The notes below the pieces were generated by a model. The model saw only the letters and a list, made by a program, of their open reading frames with translations. It had not been told where the DNA came from and searched no databases. 64,000 nt of DNA from Henckelia pumila (lineage: Eukaryota; Streptophyta; Magnoliopsida; Lamiales; Gesneriaceae), in assembly GCF_033568475.1 (NCBI RefSeq), contig NC_133123.1:161277753-161341752 (forward strand), written 5' to 3'. Positions 11,991 through 23,427 of this stretch are shown piece after piece. Numbering within the stretch: the stretch's first letter is position 1; every line of letters starts with the position of its first letter. The position numbers and the translations under genes were made by a program.

Positions 11991-12860
11991 TTTGTACTTC
12001 ATGAGATAAAATTTTGGACCATTAAAATCGATCTTGCCAAGTGAAAACAAATTAGGTTTGAATTCTCCCAGCTTAAGATTAAATTCAAATTAATTTGAAA
12101 CAATCTCGAACATTTTTAGAACAAATAGATAGGCAATTGGGTATGATAAACTCATTGTTTGTACATGCACTAAGAGGTTATGAATTCGTGCATAACACAC
12201 TTTATGATGTTTATGATGAGTTTTCATGGTCGTATGAATTATCGTCTGATTAAATTAGTACTGGTCTAATGTCATGTGTGCTAATTTGGTAAATGTAGAA
12301 GATGAATACATTGTTCATTATTCAATGAGATCACATTTAGTGATATAATTCATTGTTCAATGTCTATAATTATGTAATTAGATGTATTTCTAAGTTCTAA
12401 TAGTTGTTGAATGTGATATTTAGGCATCAATTAGCCAAATTTGTAAGATGAAACATGTATTTGAACTTCAATATTAAAAGGACATGCGTGAACATGGAGT
12501 CTAGCATAACACATGAGAAAAAAAGAGTACAAATACAGGTTAATTGCACATCTAATGTTCTATTTTTCGGGATAAAATTTTTAGTCACTAAGATCGACGT
12601 TGTCAAGTGAAAGTAAAGTAGGTTCCAATTGTCATCGATTTGGAATAATTCTAAATATATTCGGAACAAATACATATATATGTCCATGCAATCGATTGCA
12701 ATTTGAGATTGTTCCAAATATATTTGAAATTATGCCAAACCAATGAAAATTTGAACCTAATTTACTTTCACTTAGCAAACGATCTTAAGGACCCAAAATT
12801 TTATCCCGAAAAGTAGAACATTATTCCAAATCAATGAAAATTTGAACCTAATTATTTGAT
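11990..12860. repeat. inverted-repeat (foldback) element family
   Basis: One arm at about 12558-12680 (TTTTTCGGGATAAAATTTTT, AAGTGAAAGTAAAGTAGGTT) is reverse-complementary to 12720-12825 (AACCTAATTTACTTTCACTT, AAATTTTATCCCGAAAA), so the two can fold over a ~40-bp centre. A third partial copy lies at about 12000-12130 (ATAAAATTTTGGACCATTAA...GCCAAGTGAAAACAAATTAGGTT), and a short repeat of the arm end at 12826-12856. It is probably a MITE-like or foldback transposon. I could not fix its ends or a target duplication. Confidence 0.55.
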
Positions 12861-12891
12861 GTTCATAATTATTTTCCCTTGGTTTAACCAG

Positions 12892-13556
12892 TCGAAGAGG
12901 TTCAAGCTAAAGAAGCTTTTCAAGGTGAACTTTCGTGGAGCTCAATATCAATATATGACTTTCAGTGCACAAGAAGTTGGAAGCTTGGAGCGACCTCTTT
13001 TTCGGGGCGTTGTTCACGGAGATGATAGGGTGTTGTTTTGTGAGGTCAAGATACCATTTTTTCTTTAGTGTCATTCAATCTTTATGGTCGCTCCTCTCGT
13101 GTGAATGATGGATTTTGGACTAGATTATGAATGTGTGATTGCTCTTATTTTTAGGATGATGATGAAATTACACTAACTTCCGACCTCATCGAAAGGCTTA
13201 GATCCTCCCCCCGCCTCCGCACGGTATGAATATTTTTTATGATCTTCGTCCTTTCTCTAGTGTGAATTGTGGATTTTGGTGTAGACTATGAATGTGTGAT
13301 CTCGAACAACTTTCTTCCATATATTGTGTGCTTTGCTGTTTTTGGCCATATAATATCGAATTATCGATTTGTTAAGAGAAATGTGTGTATTTTTTGAGAG
13401 TTTTCTTCAGATGTGATATGTATGGATTCGTTAAAGTCCCTTTATTTGTCACGTGTGAATGCAGTAAAAAACATCTCTGAGATGGCTCCAAGGCGAATTC
13501 CGGTGGTGCAAAACATGGCAAGATTACTGGCACCGCAGTTGCGGGATAGTTTATGA
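12892..13556 (+). pseudogene. unrecognised gene fragment with three exon-like segments
   Basis: Three coding-like pieces are set off by splice-like borders. Segment 1 (12892-13044) follows TTTAACCAG and precedes GTCAAG; it encodes 51 residues including FKVNFRGAQYQYMTFSAQEV and GSLERPLFRGVVHGDDRVL. Segment 2 (13155-13223) follows ATTTTTAG and precedes GTATGA; it is in phase 0 with DDDEITLTSDLIERL. Segment 3 (13482-13556) reads MAPRRIPVVQNMARLLAPQL and ends in TGA. Using the better acceptor at 13464 instead gives a frame that does not join, so the last junction is doubtful. No first exon or promoter is evident. I do not recognise the family. It could be a small real gene, a decayed one, or a piece carried by a transposon. 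Confidence 0.35.
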
Positions 13557-14845
13557 GAAAATGAACTGTTGCTATTAATGTTAGGTTCGAGGCATCTTTT
13601 CGATGTTAGGTTAGATTTCTCGTGTTAGATTTAGCTTAGTTTCATATTTTTGGATAGATATATAACAAGTATTTGAGCCACTTTTCAATGTTTTTTGGGG
13701 ATTAATTTTTGAAATTTTAGCACTACGATTTTGATTTATTAAAGATATAATTCTTTAAATGATTAGAATAAAAATCGGCGTTAAATTCAAATTATATGCA
13801 TTCTGTAATCTGTACTTTATTATACTTGACCCTGTTATTTAATTTAACATATCAATTTATGGTTTTAATTAGGGTCCCGATTCCCGAATACGTTTCTCTA
13901 ATTTTTATTTAATACTTTTTTTTATTTTTTTTTTACTAGTTTGTGTGCCATAATTTCTCTGGTTTGTAATATAAATAGAATAATTGCTTTAAAAGTATAA
14001 AATTTAAATTCAATTCATGAACAATAAAAAGTTAAAATAAATTATAAAATTTATTAAGATGCAGCATTTTCAGAATAATTATATGTAAATGCATAGAATT
14101 ACAATTCAATATATTTTATTATAAATTAAATAAATTTGAACTCAATAAAAAATTAATTTAATTAATTGAAAACACTTCAAAATATTATTTAGTTTCCAAT
14201 AAAAAATTGAAAATTTCATGAAACGTGAGTTAATAAAAAAAACAAATAAAGAGATAAATAATTTTGGGACAAAAATGACATTATTTTATATTAAAAATAA
14301 AGTAAATATTGAACATGTTATCATGTAATATAATAATTACAGATATTATATTCAAATCCAAAATTTTGAAAAACTTGTTAGTAAAATGAGGAAAAAATAA
14401 GTCAAATAGAAACGAAAATTCTTATGGAATTATATTTGATAAAATTGAAAGTATTTAGCATTTTTTATTGGGTTTATTTATGCCAAAAACTTAATTATAG
14501 CAAATTGTAAGTTAGAGTTTTGATTAACAATATTTAAAATGTAAATAACACTATCTTTAATTTTATTTTTTTAAAAGGTGGCAGTAGGCCAGTAGCCACT
14601 AATATTGCAAGGAGGAAAATAACTCCCAATAATGAAAACATGAAGTGTATGATAATTGCTTAAATCATAAAGTGGGAAAAAAAGTAATTAATTAAAGAGC
14701 ATGCCTAAACGAAATGATCAAAACAAACAAAATTAAGTCTTTCGAAGCCTGAGAATTGAGATTGTAGCCCAAAGTTGTTATGATCTCCGACCCTTGTTGG
14801 ACCACATCTTCTTCATAAGAGTTCAATCGATGCTCTTAAGATGAC
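13557..14845. other. AT-rich intergenic DNA
   Basis: I see no ORF or element with definable ends. The sequence is strongly AT-rich with many TTTAAT/ATTAAA runs. Confidence 0.5.
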
Positions 14846-15072
14846 TAAGGCTGGGATATCGAACCAAAATATCGACTTTTCGGAATACCTATTATACCGA
14901 ATTTTTTTTAATATATATACATTTTTTTGGTATATCGAATTTTTTTTGGGTATTTATACGGTATTAGTATGAATTTTTTCCATACCAAAATTTCGAAATT
15001 TTGATATCGGTATCAATATAAATTTTTTTCATACCAATATTTTTTATACGGTATACCCAAAATCCACCCCTA
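14846..15072. mobile_element. hAT-like MITE, 227 bp, perfect 8-bp target duplication
   Basis: AAGATGAC flanks the element exactly at 14838-14845 and 15073-15080. The left end TAAGGCTGGGATATCG and the right end, reversed, TAGGGGTGGATTTTGGG are imperfect inverted repeats, and the interior has GGTAT/ATACC inverted pairs. The 8-bp duplication and TAGGGGTG-like end point to a hAT-driven non-autonomous element. It has no coding capacity. Confidence 0.8.
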
Positions 15073-15080
15073 AAGATGAC

Positions 15081-16572
15081 TCATGAGCGGACTGTGGCTG
15101 GCCACATAGGAATACGTAAAATGCTGCATAAACTCAAGGTAATCGTCTGACTCATAATTGTCTCCGGCCAACTCGGTCCACTTGGGCTGGACCAGGGGCT
15201 TTTTGGATCTAAAGATATATTATTGAAATAGCGCATGTAAATGTACTATGAAATTATACATTTTTTCGATATATGCAAGTTCATTAGATGTTTGAAATAT
15301 ACCTCTTTAGAGGTGAATCAAACCCAAAAAAAAAAAAAAAAAAAATCCTTTTATGTTTCGTCCAATTGAATATGTTCATGTCGGTAATTTGCTCCCGATA
15401 TAACATAGAAAATCTAGCTAATCTAATTCGTATTTGAGTTAGGACCCTGCGACAGTATGAATTATGTTATCCTAAAGGTAACATCGAGCCATTGATTCTG
15501 GAATTCTCCCATGTTGAATACACGAATCACTAGACCTTGTTCAAATGCCTTAATTAATCATTACATGAATATCTCTTGGTTTTTGTAAAGTTAAAAGCTC
15601 TGGTCTACCAATTTATATTTATTTCGATAAATTGTCATTTTGAATCAAAGTGAACATAAACAAAACAAAAGTATTAAAGATTGTGTATATTGTTTTCGAA
15701 ACCGAAAAGGTTTTTGAAAAAAACTTAATTCGGATTCACGTTGGAGATTATGTTCACATGCATCACTTCTTGTCTAGTTCCAGCATATGCAATATTTTGT
15801 TATATTATTATTATTATTTCTTATTTCAAGAAAGAATGGATTCTCCAAAATTTAATAATATCGAAGTTTTAGTACATTAAATTTCGTACAATATATTAAA
15901 GAATTTAGTCATTTTTCGATAACTATATATATATATATATATATTCAAGAATAAGTAGGGAAACTTGATTCTTTTTATCCCATATATATATATTTGATTA
16001 TTTGGTCATATATGTTATCAAGTTTCAATTTTAATCAACTATCTTAATCAACTATCTTTATTTTAAATTTTTTTTATTTTTTTTTTTTTTTTGCAATTTT
16101 AGTCATTTTTTCAACTTCACCCTAATGTATAAGTTATAACTTGTTCAATGTGGATAGCCTGATATATCATATATACTATATATAAAGCAAGATCACCTTA
16201 GTGATTTTTTTCTATGCTCACTTTTAAATTTTATTTAAAAAAAACCCCACAATTATCATTACAAATTGCAAAAAAAAAAAAAAAAATCAAATACTTGAAA
16301 AAAAAATTATATTATATAATACAAAACTTAATATTTATATATAACATTACATACACAATACGTGTGCGATGTGACTCGTATATATAGTGTCACATCAACA
16401 ATTTTCATAAAAAATATTGTTAAAAATAAAAAAAAAAATATGCATGATTGAAATAGAAATTTGAGTACAACCAAATTCACGAAGTTAAAAAATTGCATAA
16501 CCAGAAATGCATGTTTTCCTAGTAAGTAATTCGAACTTATGGACATGGTCCCAGTATTTAGATCGAGGAAGC
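15081..16572. other. AT-rich intergenic DNA with microsatellites
   Basis: I see no supported gene. It contains an A-run at 15328-15346, a TA microsatellite at 15923-15944, and a T-run at 16066-16092. Confidence 0.5.
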
Positions 16573-16780
16573 ACACAAAAATTGGATCCCACCAGCCATC
16601 CCTTCGAAATAGATACTTTGCTACCCCATTGTTACGAGTACGCGCGCCCTCGGCTCCCATACACGTTGCCTAGAAGGACGGCGGCCGGCGACGACAGCCT
16701 TGTCGTGGCTTCCGACGGGCTTAATATAACCCAGAAAATTAGTCGATAGCCTCATGCCAGCAGATCTAGTATTATGTGAT
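16573..16780. repeat. duplicated sequence, copy 2 (uninterrupted)
   Basis: This matches 3851-3878 joined to 4392-4560 with scattered substitutions and a small extra stretch near 16745-16765. It preserves the site where the miniature element sits in copy 1 (CACCAGCCATCCCTTCG here). It lies about 580 bp upstream of the Dof start codon. An ORF can be read through it on each strand, but neither frame is kept in copy 1, so I do not call a gene. Confidence 0.75.
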
Positions 16781-17357
16781 AAAGACATACTAAGTAGCTT
16801 CGAGTTTCACACTCACGACAATAATCAATAGGTGCATATCTGAAGCTCGGACGTATATATGTAACATCTTTTTTTTATTGCTTAAATTAAAGATTCACAA
16901 ATTTATCTAAAATTCAAAAGAGGAACACTAGCAATTGGTTATCTTTCTCATCAAAGATTTGATTACATAGAACTATGATGTGAGGTGGGGTCTAAGTGAG
17001 GGGAATTATACTTTGCTTGAGAAGGGAGACGTAGTGGGACCAAAATGAAGCTGTCTGCTGTCCGTTATCTCTTTATCTTGGACCCAAAAATTCTCCCATT
17101 ATGTCACCTCAATCTACAGTGCATAGGCTCCTCTTTTTCTCCCTTCTTATACACTGCCTCCCCTCCCCCCAACTCCCCTAAACTAAACTCATCCCCACAC
17201 CAAATATTTCCCCATTTAGTGATCATGATTCTTGTACAAATATAGTACAAAGGGTCGGTAGTTAGTTCTTTTCTCTTGAATCTTGGTACTAAAACGAGCT
17301 ATATTTCAAGAATCTTGGTTGCCAGTAGCATCGATCATCGATCGACTACATGCGGAT
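16781..17357 (+). promoter_or_regulatory. upstream region and probable 5' UTR of the Dof gene
   Basis: The last ~230 bp before the start codon are pyrimidine-rich (CTCCTCTTTTTCTCCC near 17129, CCCCTCCCCCC near 17161), typical of plant 5' UTR or core-promoter DNA. A TTATACAC box at 17148-17155 is a weak TATA candidate. No transcription start can be fixed from sequence. Confidence 0.3.
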
Positions 17358-18568
17358 ATGACTTCCCTCCAAGTTTGCATGGATTCATCTGACTGGTTCC
17401 AACAGGTGATTTTGGGTTATATTATTTGAGTTGCATTCTTGTAATGAGTCGAATTCGAGTTGGGTTTTGAGTTCAAGTCAGGTTGATAGAATTCAAATAT
17501 ACTCGAGTTGCTGCATGCGCATGCTTAGAGTTTTCCTAGCTAGGTATCATCTTATTAATGTTTTAACTTTATAAACAAAAATGATGCCATCATATATAGC
17601 TTTTCAAATTCCAAATTGCAAAATGAAATGCAAAACTCAGACGTTCTCCAAATTTCCAGGGAACAACTAATATTATAGGCATGGATTCTTCTCCAATCAC
17701 GCCGCAATCTGATCAAGAAGACATGCTCACATGCACCAGAAGTCTGCTGGAGAGGAGAGTTATCAGGCCGCAGCACGAACAAGCCTTGAAATGCCCCCGA
17801 TGCGAATCCACGCACACCAAATTCTGCTACTACAACAACTACAGCCTCTCCCAGCCGAGATACTTCTGCAAAGCCTGCCGCCGCTACTGGACCAAAGGCG
17901 GCACCCTCCGCAACATCCCTGTCGGCGGCGGCTGCCGCAAGAACAAGAAATCCTCGTCCAAGAAGTCGTCGTCTTCGTCTTCCAACGATAACATGACCAA
18001 CCAGAACCTGCAGCAACCTAAGGGTACTGCCTCTGCTCTGTCACCTTCTCCTCTGTCCTCGTATTACCATCATGACAATGCCGATGCCACGGATCGGTTT
18101 CCGCTCGCTTTTCCCGATCAAATCCACTTCCCATCCCTCCACCCAAACGGGATTTTGAACTCTAACATGAACTCTCACCACAGTAGTTTCTTGCTCGAAA
18201 ATCCTGCTCCCGTCGATCACTTCTTGGAGAACAAGTATGCGTCCCTTTTCGGGAGCCGGGATTTCGTCGGAATCAACAGCGATAGCTTCGGCGCCGCGGT
18301 CAACGATAACTTCGGAGGGATTTTCTATCAACCCGGGATCGAAAATCTCAGTGCAACAGGGATGCAGATGCAGTACGAGATCAATCATCACGATCCAGTG
18401 GATGTGAAGCCGATGAACACATCCAAGATTTTGTCACTTGAATGGCATAATCTCCAGCAAGAAGCTGCTTGTAATCCTGAGACTGGGATAGGCTATCCCG
18501 GCGGGATCAACGGATCCTGGACTGGATTGATGAATGCGTTTGGATCTTCCCTTAATCCGATGCTCTAA
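17358..18568 (+). CDS. Dof zinc-finger transcription factor, DOF5.6/HCA2-like, two exons
   Basis: Exon 1 is 17358-17405 and encodes [17 protein letters not shown] 254-bp intron (17406-17659, GTGATT...TTCCAG) joins in phase 0 to exon 2 (17660-18568), giving 318 aa. Starting at the ATG at 17681 would drop the conserved N-terminus. The Dof domain lies at about residues 59-112: Cys61, Cys64, Cys86 and Cys89 form the C-X2-C-X21-C-X2-C zinc site, with [17 protein letters not shown] and [18 protein letters not shown]. Dof proteins bind AAAG cores in promoters, in the nucleus. A basic Ser/Lys run follows ([15 protein letters not shown]), then an Asn/Ser-rich tail ending [16 protein letters not shown]. 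The N-terminal [10 protein letters not shown] motif and this domain sequence resemble Arabidopsis DOF5.6 (HCA2), a vascular-cambium regulator; the exact orthology is inferred. The frame is intact. Its GC-rich coding sequence contrasts with the AT-rich surroundings. Confidence 0.93.
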
Positions 18569-20440
18569 TTTGATTATTAAACTTATAAATTAACTAAGCA
18601 TGCATTAGTACGTACTATAGAGTGGAGCCTTACATATTAATCAGTCGATGCTATTATATGCGACAAATGTGGGATTAGGAAGGATCAATTATCCAACTGA
18701 GGTCAATTAACTAGATCGATGAGTTGAAGTATATATGTTTTATTATAAAGATCATATTCTCTCTTTAAACGTGTGTTTCCCCTTTATTCTCTTTTCATAG
18801 CTTTGCGGTTTTTAAAATATAGTATTCACATTAAATCCAAATATAGTGATGTAACATAACGGTAGATACTGAAATCAATTGTTCCTCATGTAATAATTAA
18901 AACATAATTGGGGTACGTTACCACTATAAAAAATATATATATAAAAAAAAAAAAAAAGTTTGACTATTTTTTGGAATGCTATCTCAAAGACTTATAATTT
19001 ATAGGAAAAATTGTTTATTAGTTTGTATGTTTGTCATTTTGCGATTTCGATTTTTTATATTTTTATATTTTAGTTTTAGTATGTTATCTTTCTTTTTGGA
19101 TAATTTTTTTTTTCTCATGTGAGTATTTTAAAGAAAAAAAATTGAAATTCCCAAAAATCATAACATTCAGAACTAAAATTGAAATATAAAAACATAGAGA
19201 ATCAAAATCGCAAAGTGATATTCATACAAATCAAAATTGCAGTTTCTCTTAATTTATATGACTCTAACATAAGACTCGAGGGAAATTCATGTGTATGCGG
19301 TCGCCGGATCGTGATCTATGCATGTCTTTTTTACTTGGTTGTTTAGATTTCAACCGACTAATTTTGGAGGAGGTCGGAACAGACTCTTCTATGTTCGTTA
19401 TGTATACCATTTCAATTTTCAAGTTTCACATCTTACTAATATTCTACCAGTGTGATGCACATGTTATTTTTATGTAATTTTTGGCAAAATTAATAAATAT
19501 GATTGTTTGAATAAATAATTAAAATACAAATAAATTAAGGTTAAATGAGATTAAATGATTTAAAATTTATCAATATAAATGTGTCTTCATTGTTTAGATA
19601 AATTTTTAAAAATAAAATAAAATTTATCTTGATAATTATTACACTACAATTGAGGTGATTACAACGAATTTTAAATCCTTAGAGTATTGGAATCAATTTA
19701 AATTCATTATGGTTGGAGTTTGTTTGACGGAGTTTATAAGTTTAATAAATTTATTTGGAAAACTATTAGAAAACAGTTTTAAACAGTTGAGTCAATGAGA
19801 TAAGCTATTTGATATCAGTTAAGATGTTTCTATAAATAAAAAAAAAAGTTGTTACACCCCTATTTTTTTAGAAATGTCTTATTTTAATATCTTACTTCGA
19901 TCTCCAAATTACCTTTGTATATTTAAAATTTTATTATTTCCTAAGTAATTTATTTATCGAACAATTATAAATTTGATGCATGCAATATTTGTATTCTATA
20001 CAAAAACCAAAATAGAAATTTTTTAAATGTTAAAAAATTTTAAATTTGAAATAGCAAAATAGAAAAAAATAAAATAAAATATAAATACATAATATTTGGA
20101 TAAGATAAGTTACATTAAACTCTGTAAAATTAGTATAAATTTTTTTTTATATTAACAAAAATTAATATATAAAGTATATAAAATTAAATAAACAAAAACA
20201 ACTATAAGTATGATAATGAAAAAAAATTAAAAATTAAATTTTATATTTATTTTAAAAAAATTAGATCAACAATTATATCACTTAAATCATATATTATATT
20301 TTTTTGAATATCCTATGTTATCTCTATCTATATTTTTGAATTCAATAATATTTTATTTGAATTTTTAAATTTAATGATAATATTATCTTTATTATTTTCA
20401 TAAATTATTTTTCGGTTGAAATATATATATATATATATAC
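18569..20440. other. 3' flank of Dof gene and AT-rich intergenic DNA
   Basis: No gene is supported. The Dof 3' UTR presumably occupies the first few hundred bases, but I cannot fix a poly(A) site. The stretch holds an inverted repeat at about 19002-19250 and ends in a TA microsatellite (20421-20439) against the MULE end. Confidence 0.5.
19002..19250. repeat. foldback inverted repeat, about 250 bp
   Basis: TTTGTATGTTTGTCATTTTG and the following GCGATTTCGA...TATTTTAGTTTTAG (19022-19078) pair with the reverse complement of ACTAAAATTGAAATATAAAA...AAATCGCAAAGTGATATTCATACAAA (about 19172-19230). The outer arms extend to AAAAATTGTTTATT and AAAATTGCAGTTTCT. This is a MITE-like or decayed foldback element with no definable target duplication. 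Confidence 0.55.
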
Positions 20441-20527
20441 ACGGAAAATCTATGCTGCCAGAATGGTGGGCAGAATAGTGTGAGCGTCTGCCCACGTGGC
20501 TGCTTGGTGGCAGCGGCGTCATTTTTT
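20441..20527 (+). repeat. MULE left terminal inverted repeat
   Basis: This end pairs with 36063-36149. It starts ACGGAAAATCTATGCTGCC. The distinct end and roughly 90% match by eye over ~90 bp indicate a real TIR rather than chance. Confidence 0.85.
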
Positions 20528-22342
20528 AAAAACACACAATTAAAAACTTATGCAGTGGCCTTATATGTATTTTCCCTCTCCCCGTATCTGCAACCCCTCT
20601 CTTCTCTCCTCTCGCAGCCATAGTCGCCGCTGCCGTCGCCCGCTTTCCTATTTCAATAGGCACGTGAATTCGTTTCTCCCTCAAGTTATCGTATTTTCTT
20701 TCATCCGTGAATGATAAAAAAAATATAAGGATGCATCAAATCTGGTGGAACAAATCCATGGTTTAGAAACTGACATTCACGAGATTGAAGCACGCCGACC
20801 TAAAAGGTGGTAGTGAGTATACTAATCCATGTTGTTCGTTTTGTTTTTGAAGTTATCCTCTCCATAGATGTTGTATTATGGGAATTGTTAAAATATTTCA
20901 CTATGAAGTTATGGTTTGCAAAATGGCCGGTATCCCGACTTTGAATTTGGGAATTCGAGCTTTATGTATAAAGATGAAACTTAGGTTATTGAGTTTGGTA
21001 CCTTTTGGCTTTAAAATCATTGAAATTGATTGAGAAACAAATTATTTCTGGAGAAATTACGGAAACTGATTCATCATTGAATTCTTGTTCGAACCAGCAC
21101 CCATGTTTTCATTTAATAAATCTTGTATCTATCTAATCATAATTTTGGAATGAAATCTGCATGAAAGTTATAGATGTTCGAGTCATATTTGAAATGACAC
21201 CGGTAATAAACCATTTTGATTTATAATGAATTAGTTTGAATTTTATTTACAAGTGTGTTATTTTTTAGTATTATGTTTCAATAGCTGCTTTGTGGAGTAT
21301 GTCGTTGGGGTAAACAAACAAATTTCCAGTCGAATATAAAATATGAGATGTAGCTCATTAATTTGAAGAGAATTTGCAGCTGGTTTCAAGTGATTTGAAG
21401 GAAAAATGGGATTTATATCATTTTTCTTTGATTAATGCACGATGCTCTTGTATTGAACGTGTTTACGGATCGAATCCCTGAAGGAGAAATAGTTATCTCT
21501 GATGTAAGTCATCTTGTGTTCAAATTTGTTTTTCCTAGTAGCTTTCTTGAATAATTGCTGCATCTAGATAACAAGGAACTTATGTTTTGGTTGAATTGTA
21601 TGATGTCGTTTGCAGATGGATAATCTTGTGAAAGGAGTATCTGTGGTCTGTCCAGGCCTTGCAAAATCTTAACTTGATGATGGGAATTCCAGAGAACACT
21701 AGACTCCTTTATATTCCTTTGTTTGTTTAAATGATCAAGTTCAAGTTCAAATACAAGAAATGTTGGTTTGGAAGAGATACTAAAGCATTTGGAAGAGATA
21801 CAAGAGATACTAAAGCATTTGGAAGAGATACAAATTAGTAACAGTAGTTATGCATATTTTTGGATGTTACAAGTTGTTATCTAGGTTGATCTTGAAATAA
21901 TGTGATATGTACTAGGTTGAATTTTTGTACTAAGCTGAATTGGATATAAATTTTATGGAATTTTAGTTTTGTACGAAACTTTGTGTGCAACAAAAGATAG
22001 TTTGTGTGTTTTATGTGTTCTCAAGAATAATTTATCTGTAATCTCTGTAATACTCGCATGAGGAAACATAAAATATTTAATAAATAAATACGCAACCAAA
22101 CACAACGTTTTGAGCAACCAATCATTTAATCTTATTTAATAAAGAATCATATAGAAAGACTAAATAGAAAAAGAAAGCCGTAAATGTTCTAAAATTCATT
22201 TTATCATAATAAAAAAATGTTAATAAGTTTAAAGCAAATAATTTCGAGTGATAGCTCATTTCTGGAAAATTTTGCCCAGTCTAGAGGTAATTGCATTTAA
22301 CTAAAACTATACAACTGAAAAATAAAACCAAACACTGGAAAA
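20528..22342. other. MULE left arm, no clear gene
   Basis: A CT-rich stretch (20570-20640) mirrors the right arm. The rest could hold an untranslated leader or small exons of a second, plus-strand transcript: splice-like borders occur near 20813 (GGTAGTGAGTAT) and 21617 (TTTGCAG followed by ATGGATAATCTTGTG), but the readable frames are very short. A ~34-bp tandem duplication with ACTAAAGCATTTGGAAGAGA is at about 21779-21830. Confidence 0.4.
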
Positions 22343-22683
22343 TTAACTATATAGGCCATCTTCATCAGCACCACTAGTAGAGGCCTCAAACAGGGCAGAT
22401 CCAAATGCCCCAGCAGCTGCTAATTCTGTAATCTGAATTCCGTTTGAAATTCACGAGATCGCTGCAAAGTCAAGGCAAACGGCTGGTACTTGCGAATATC
22501 AGCATCACTCACACTTGCGAATATCATCCATGGAAGATGCTTCGTACTCTTATCTTTTTCAATGTCCTGAAACAAGCAATAATGTCGGTGATAGTACATC
22601 CATAATTGCATTATAAATCCATCAAAAACAAAAGCAGTAGGAAACAGAAAATAAGGCGAAATTGATTGGGATAAGTTATACAT
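22343..22683 (-). pseudogene. unrecognised coding-like segments inside the MULE left arm
   Basis: Two minus-strand stretches look coding. One (about 22420-22580) reads DIEKDKSTKHLPWMIFASVS and then DADIRKYQPFALTLQRSREF. The next, in another frame after a possible CAG acceptor near 22434, reads ITELAAAGAFGSALFEASTS, then GADEDGLYS and a stop at 22343-22345. They lie downstream of the transposase gene on the same strand. They could be 3' exons of that transcript, a second element gene, or host sequence picked up by the MULE. I do not recognise either stretch. Confidence 0.35.
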
Positions 22684-23427
22684 AGATTAATAATACATCA
22701 AACCAAACAATGGTATAGATTCTATGCAAGGAATAAGAGCAAAAAAATACACATTCTATTCTAATAAGAACGCACCAGCAGCTTCCACTCTGTACAGATT
22801 AACAACAGATTTGATATAACATGGTTCTATAATGTGTCTACTCCACAATTAAGCAGCACCATAAACACTTTATTGATCTCGAATCATCAGCAATGGTGTA
22901 ATCAACGATAGCAAGAAATCAAAAGTAGAAGCCACAGCTCTGTGCAGTAAATTTATTAAGGAACATAATGATTTCTTCCAGTGTTTGTTGCTAATCCATC
23001 TATTAGATTGAATAATATATAACCATAACTGCCACCAACCGAATCTTAACTCCCTACTATCATTTCTCTCTTCGATCCTATACACCAACAACTCCTAGAT
23101 AAAATACTACCAATAAAGAGTCAATGTGCAGAGGCAATATTCCACAATCTTTATGTTTAGAAGCTATAAGTTAAATGTATTTTTTCAGATCAAAGTTCAA
23201 TAGAAAAGGAATGATCAACTTGAAAAAACTCCATTACCATATTAATTTTTTCAACAAAAATGCATGCGTAATAAATGCAATATGCACAATAATCGTCAAC
23301 CACAATAACCAAGTAAAATACATAATAAACTTCATTAACCCAAGCGCTTTCCAGTGTCTACATAATGTTAGAACCTGCAATGGTAAAAATAATTATTAAC
23401 TTAACTTTTTCAATGAGACGCTATAAT
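22684..23427. other. MULE internal non-coding sequence
   Basis: I see no supported coding sequence. It lies just 3' of the transposase stop codon and may include its 3' UTR. Confidence 0.4.

Noticed and set aside
16328-16749. Overlapping ORFs on both strands through the duplicated GC-rich sequence
   Set aside because: The frames are not maintained in copy 1 and no domain is visible; GC-rich sequence alone explains the open frames.
17555-18391. Minus-strand ORFs of 153 and 116 codons across the Dof gene
   Set aside because: They are shadows of the conserved Dof coding frame; the plus-strand frame has the recognisable domain and splice structure.
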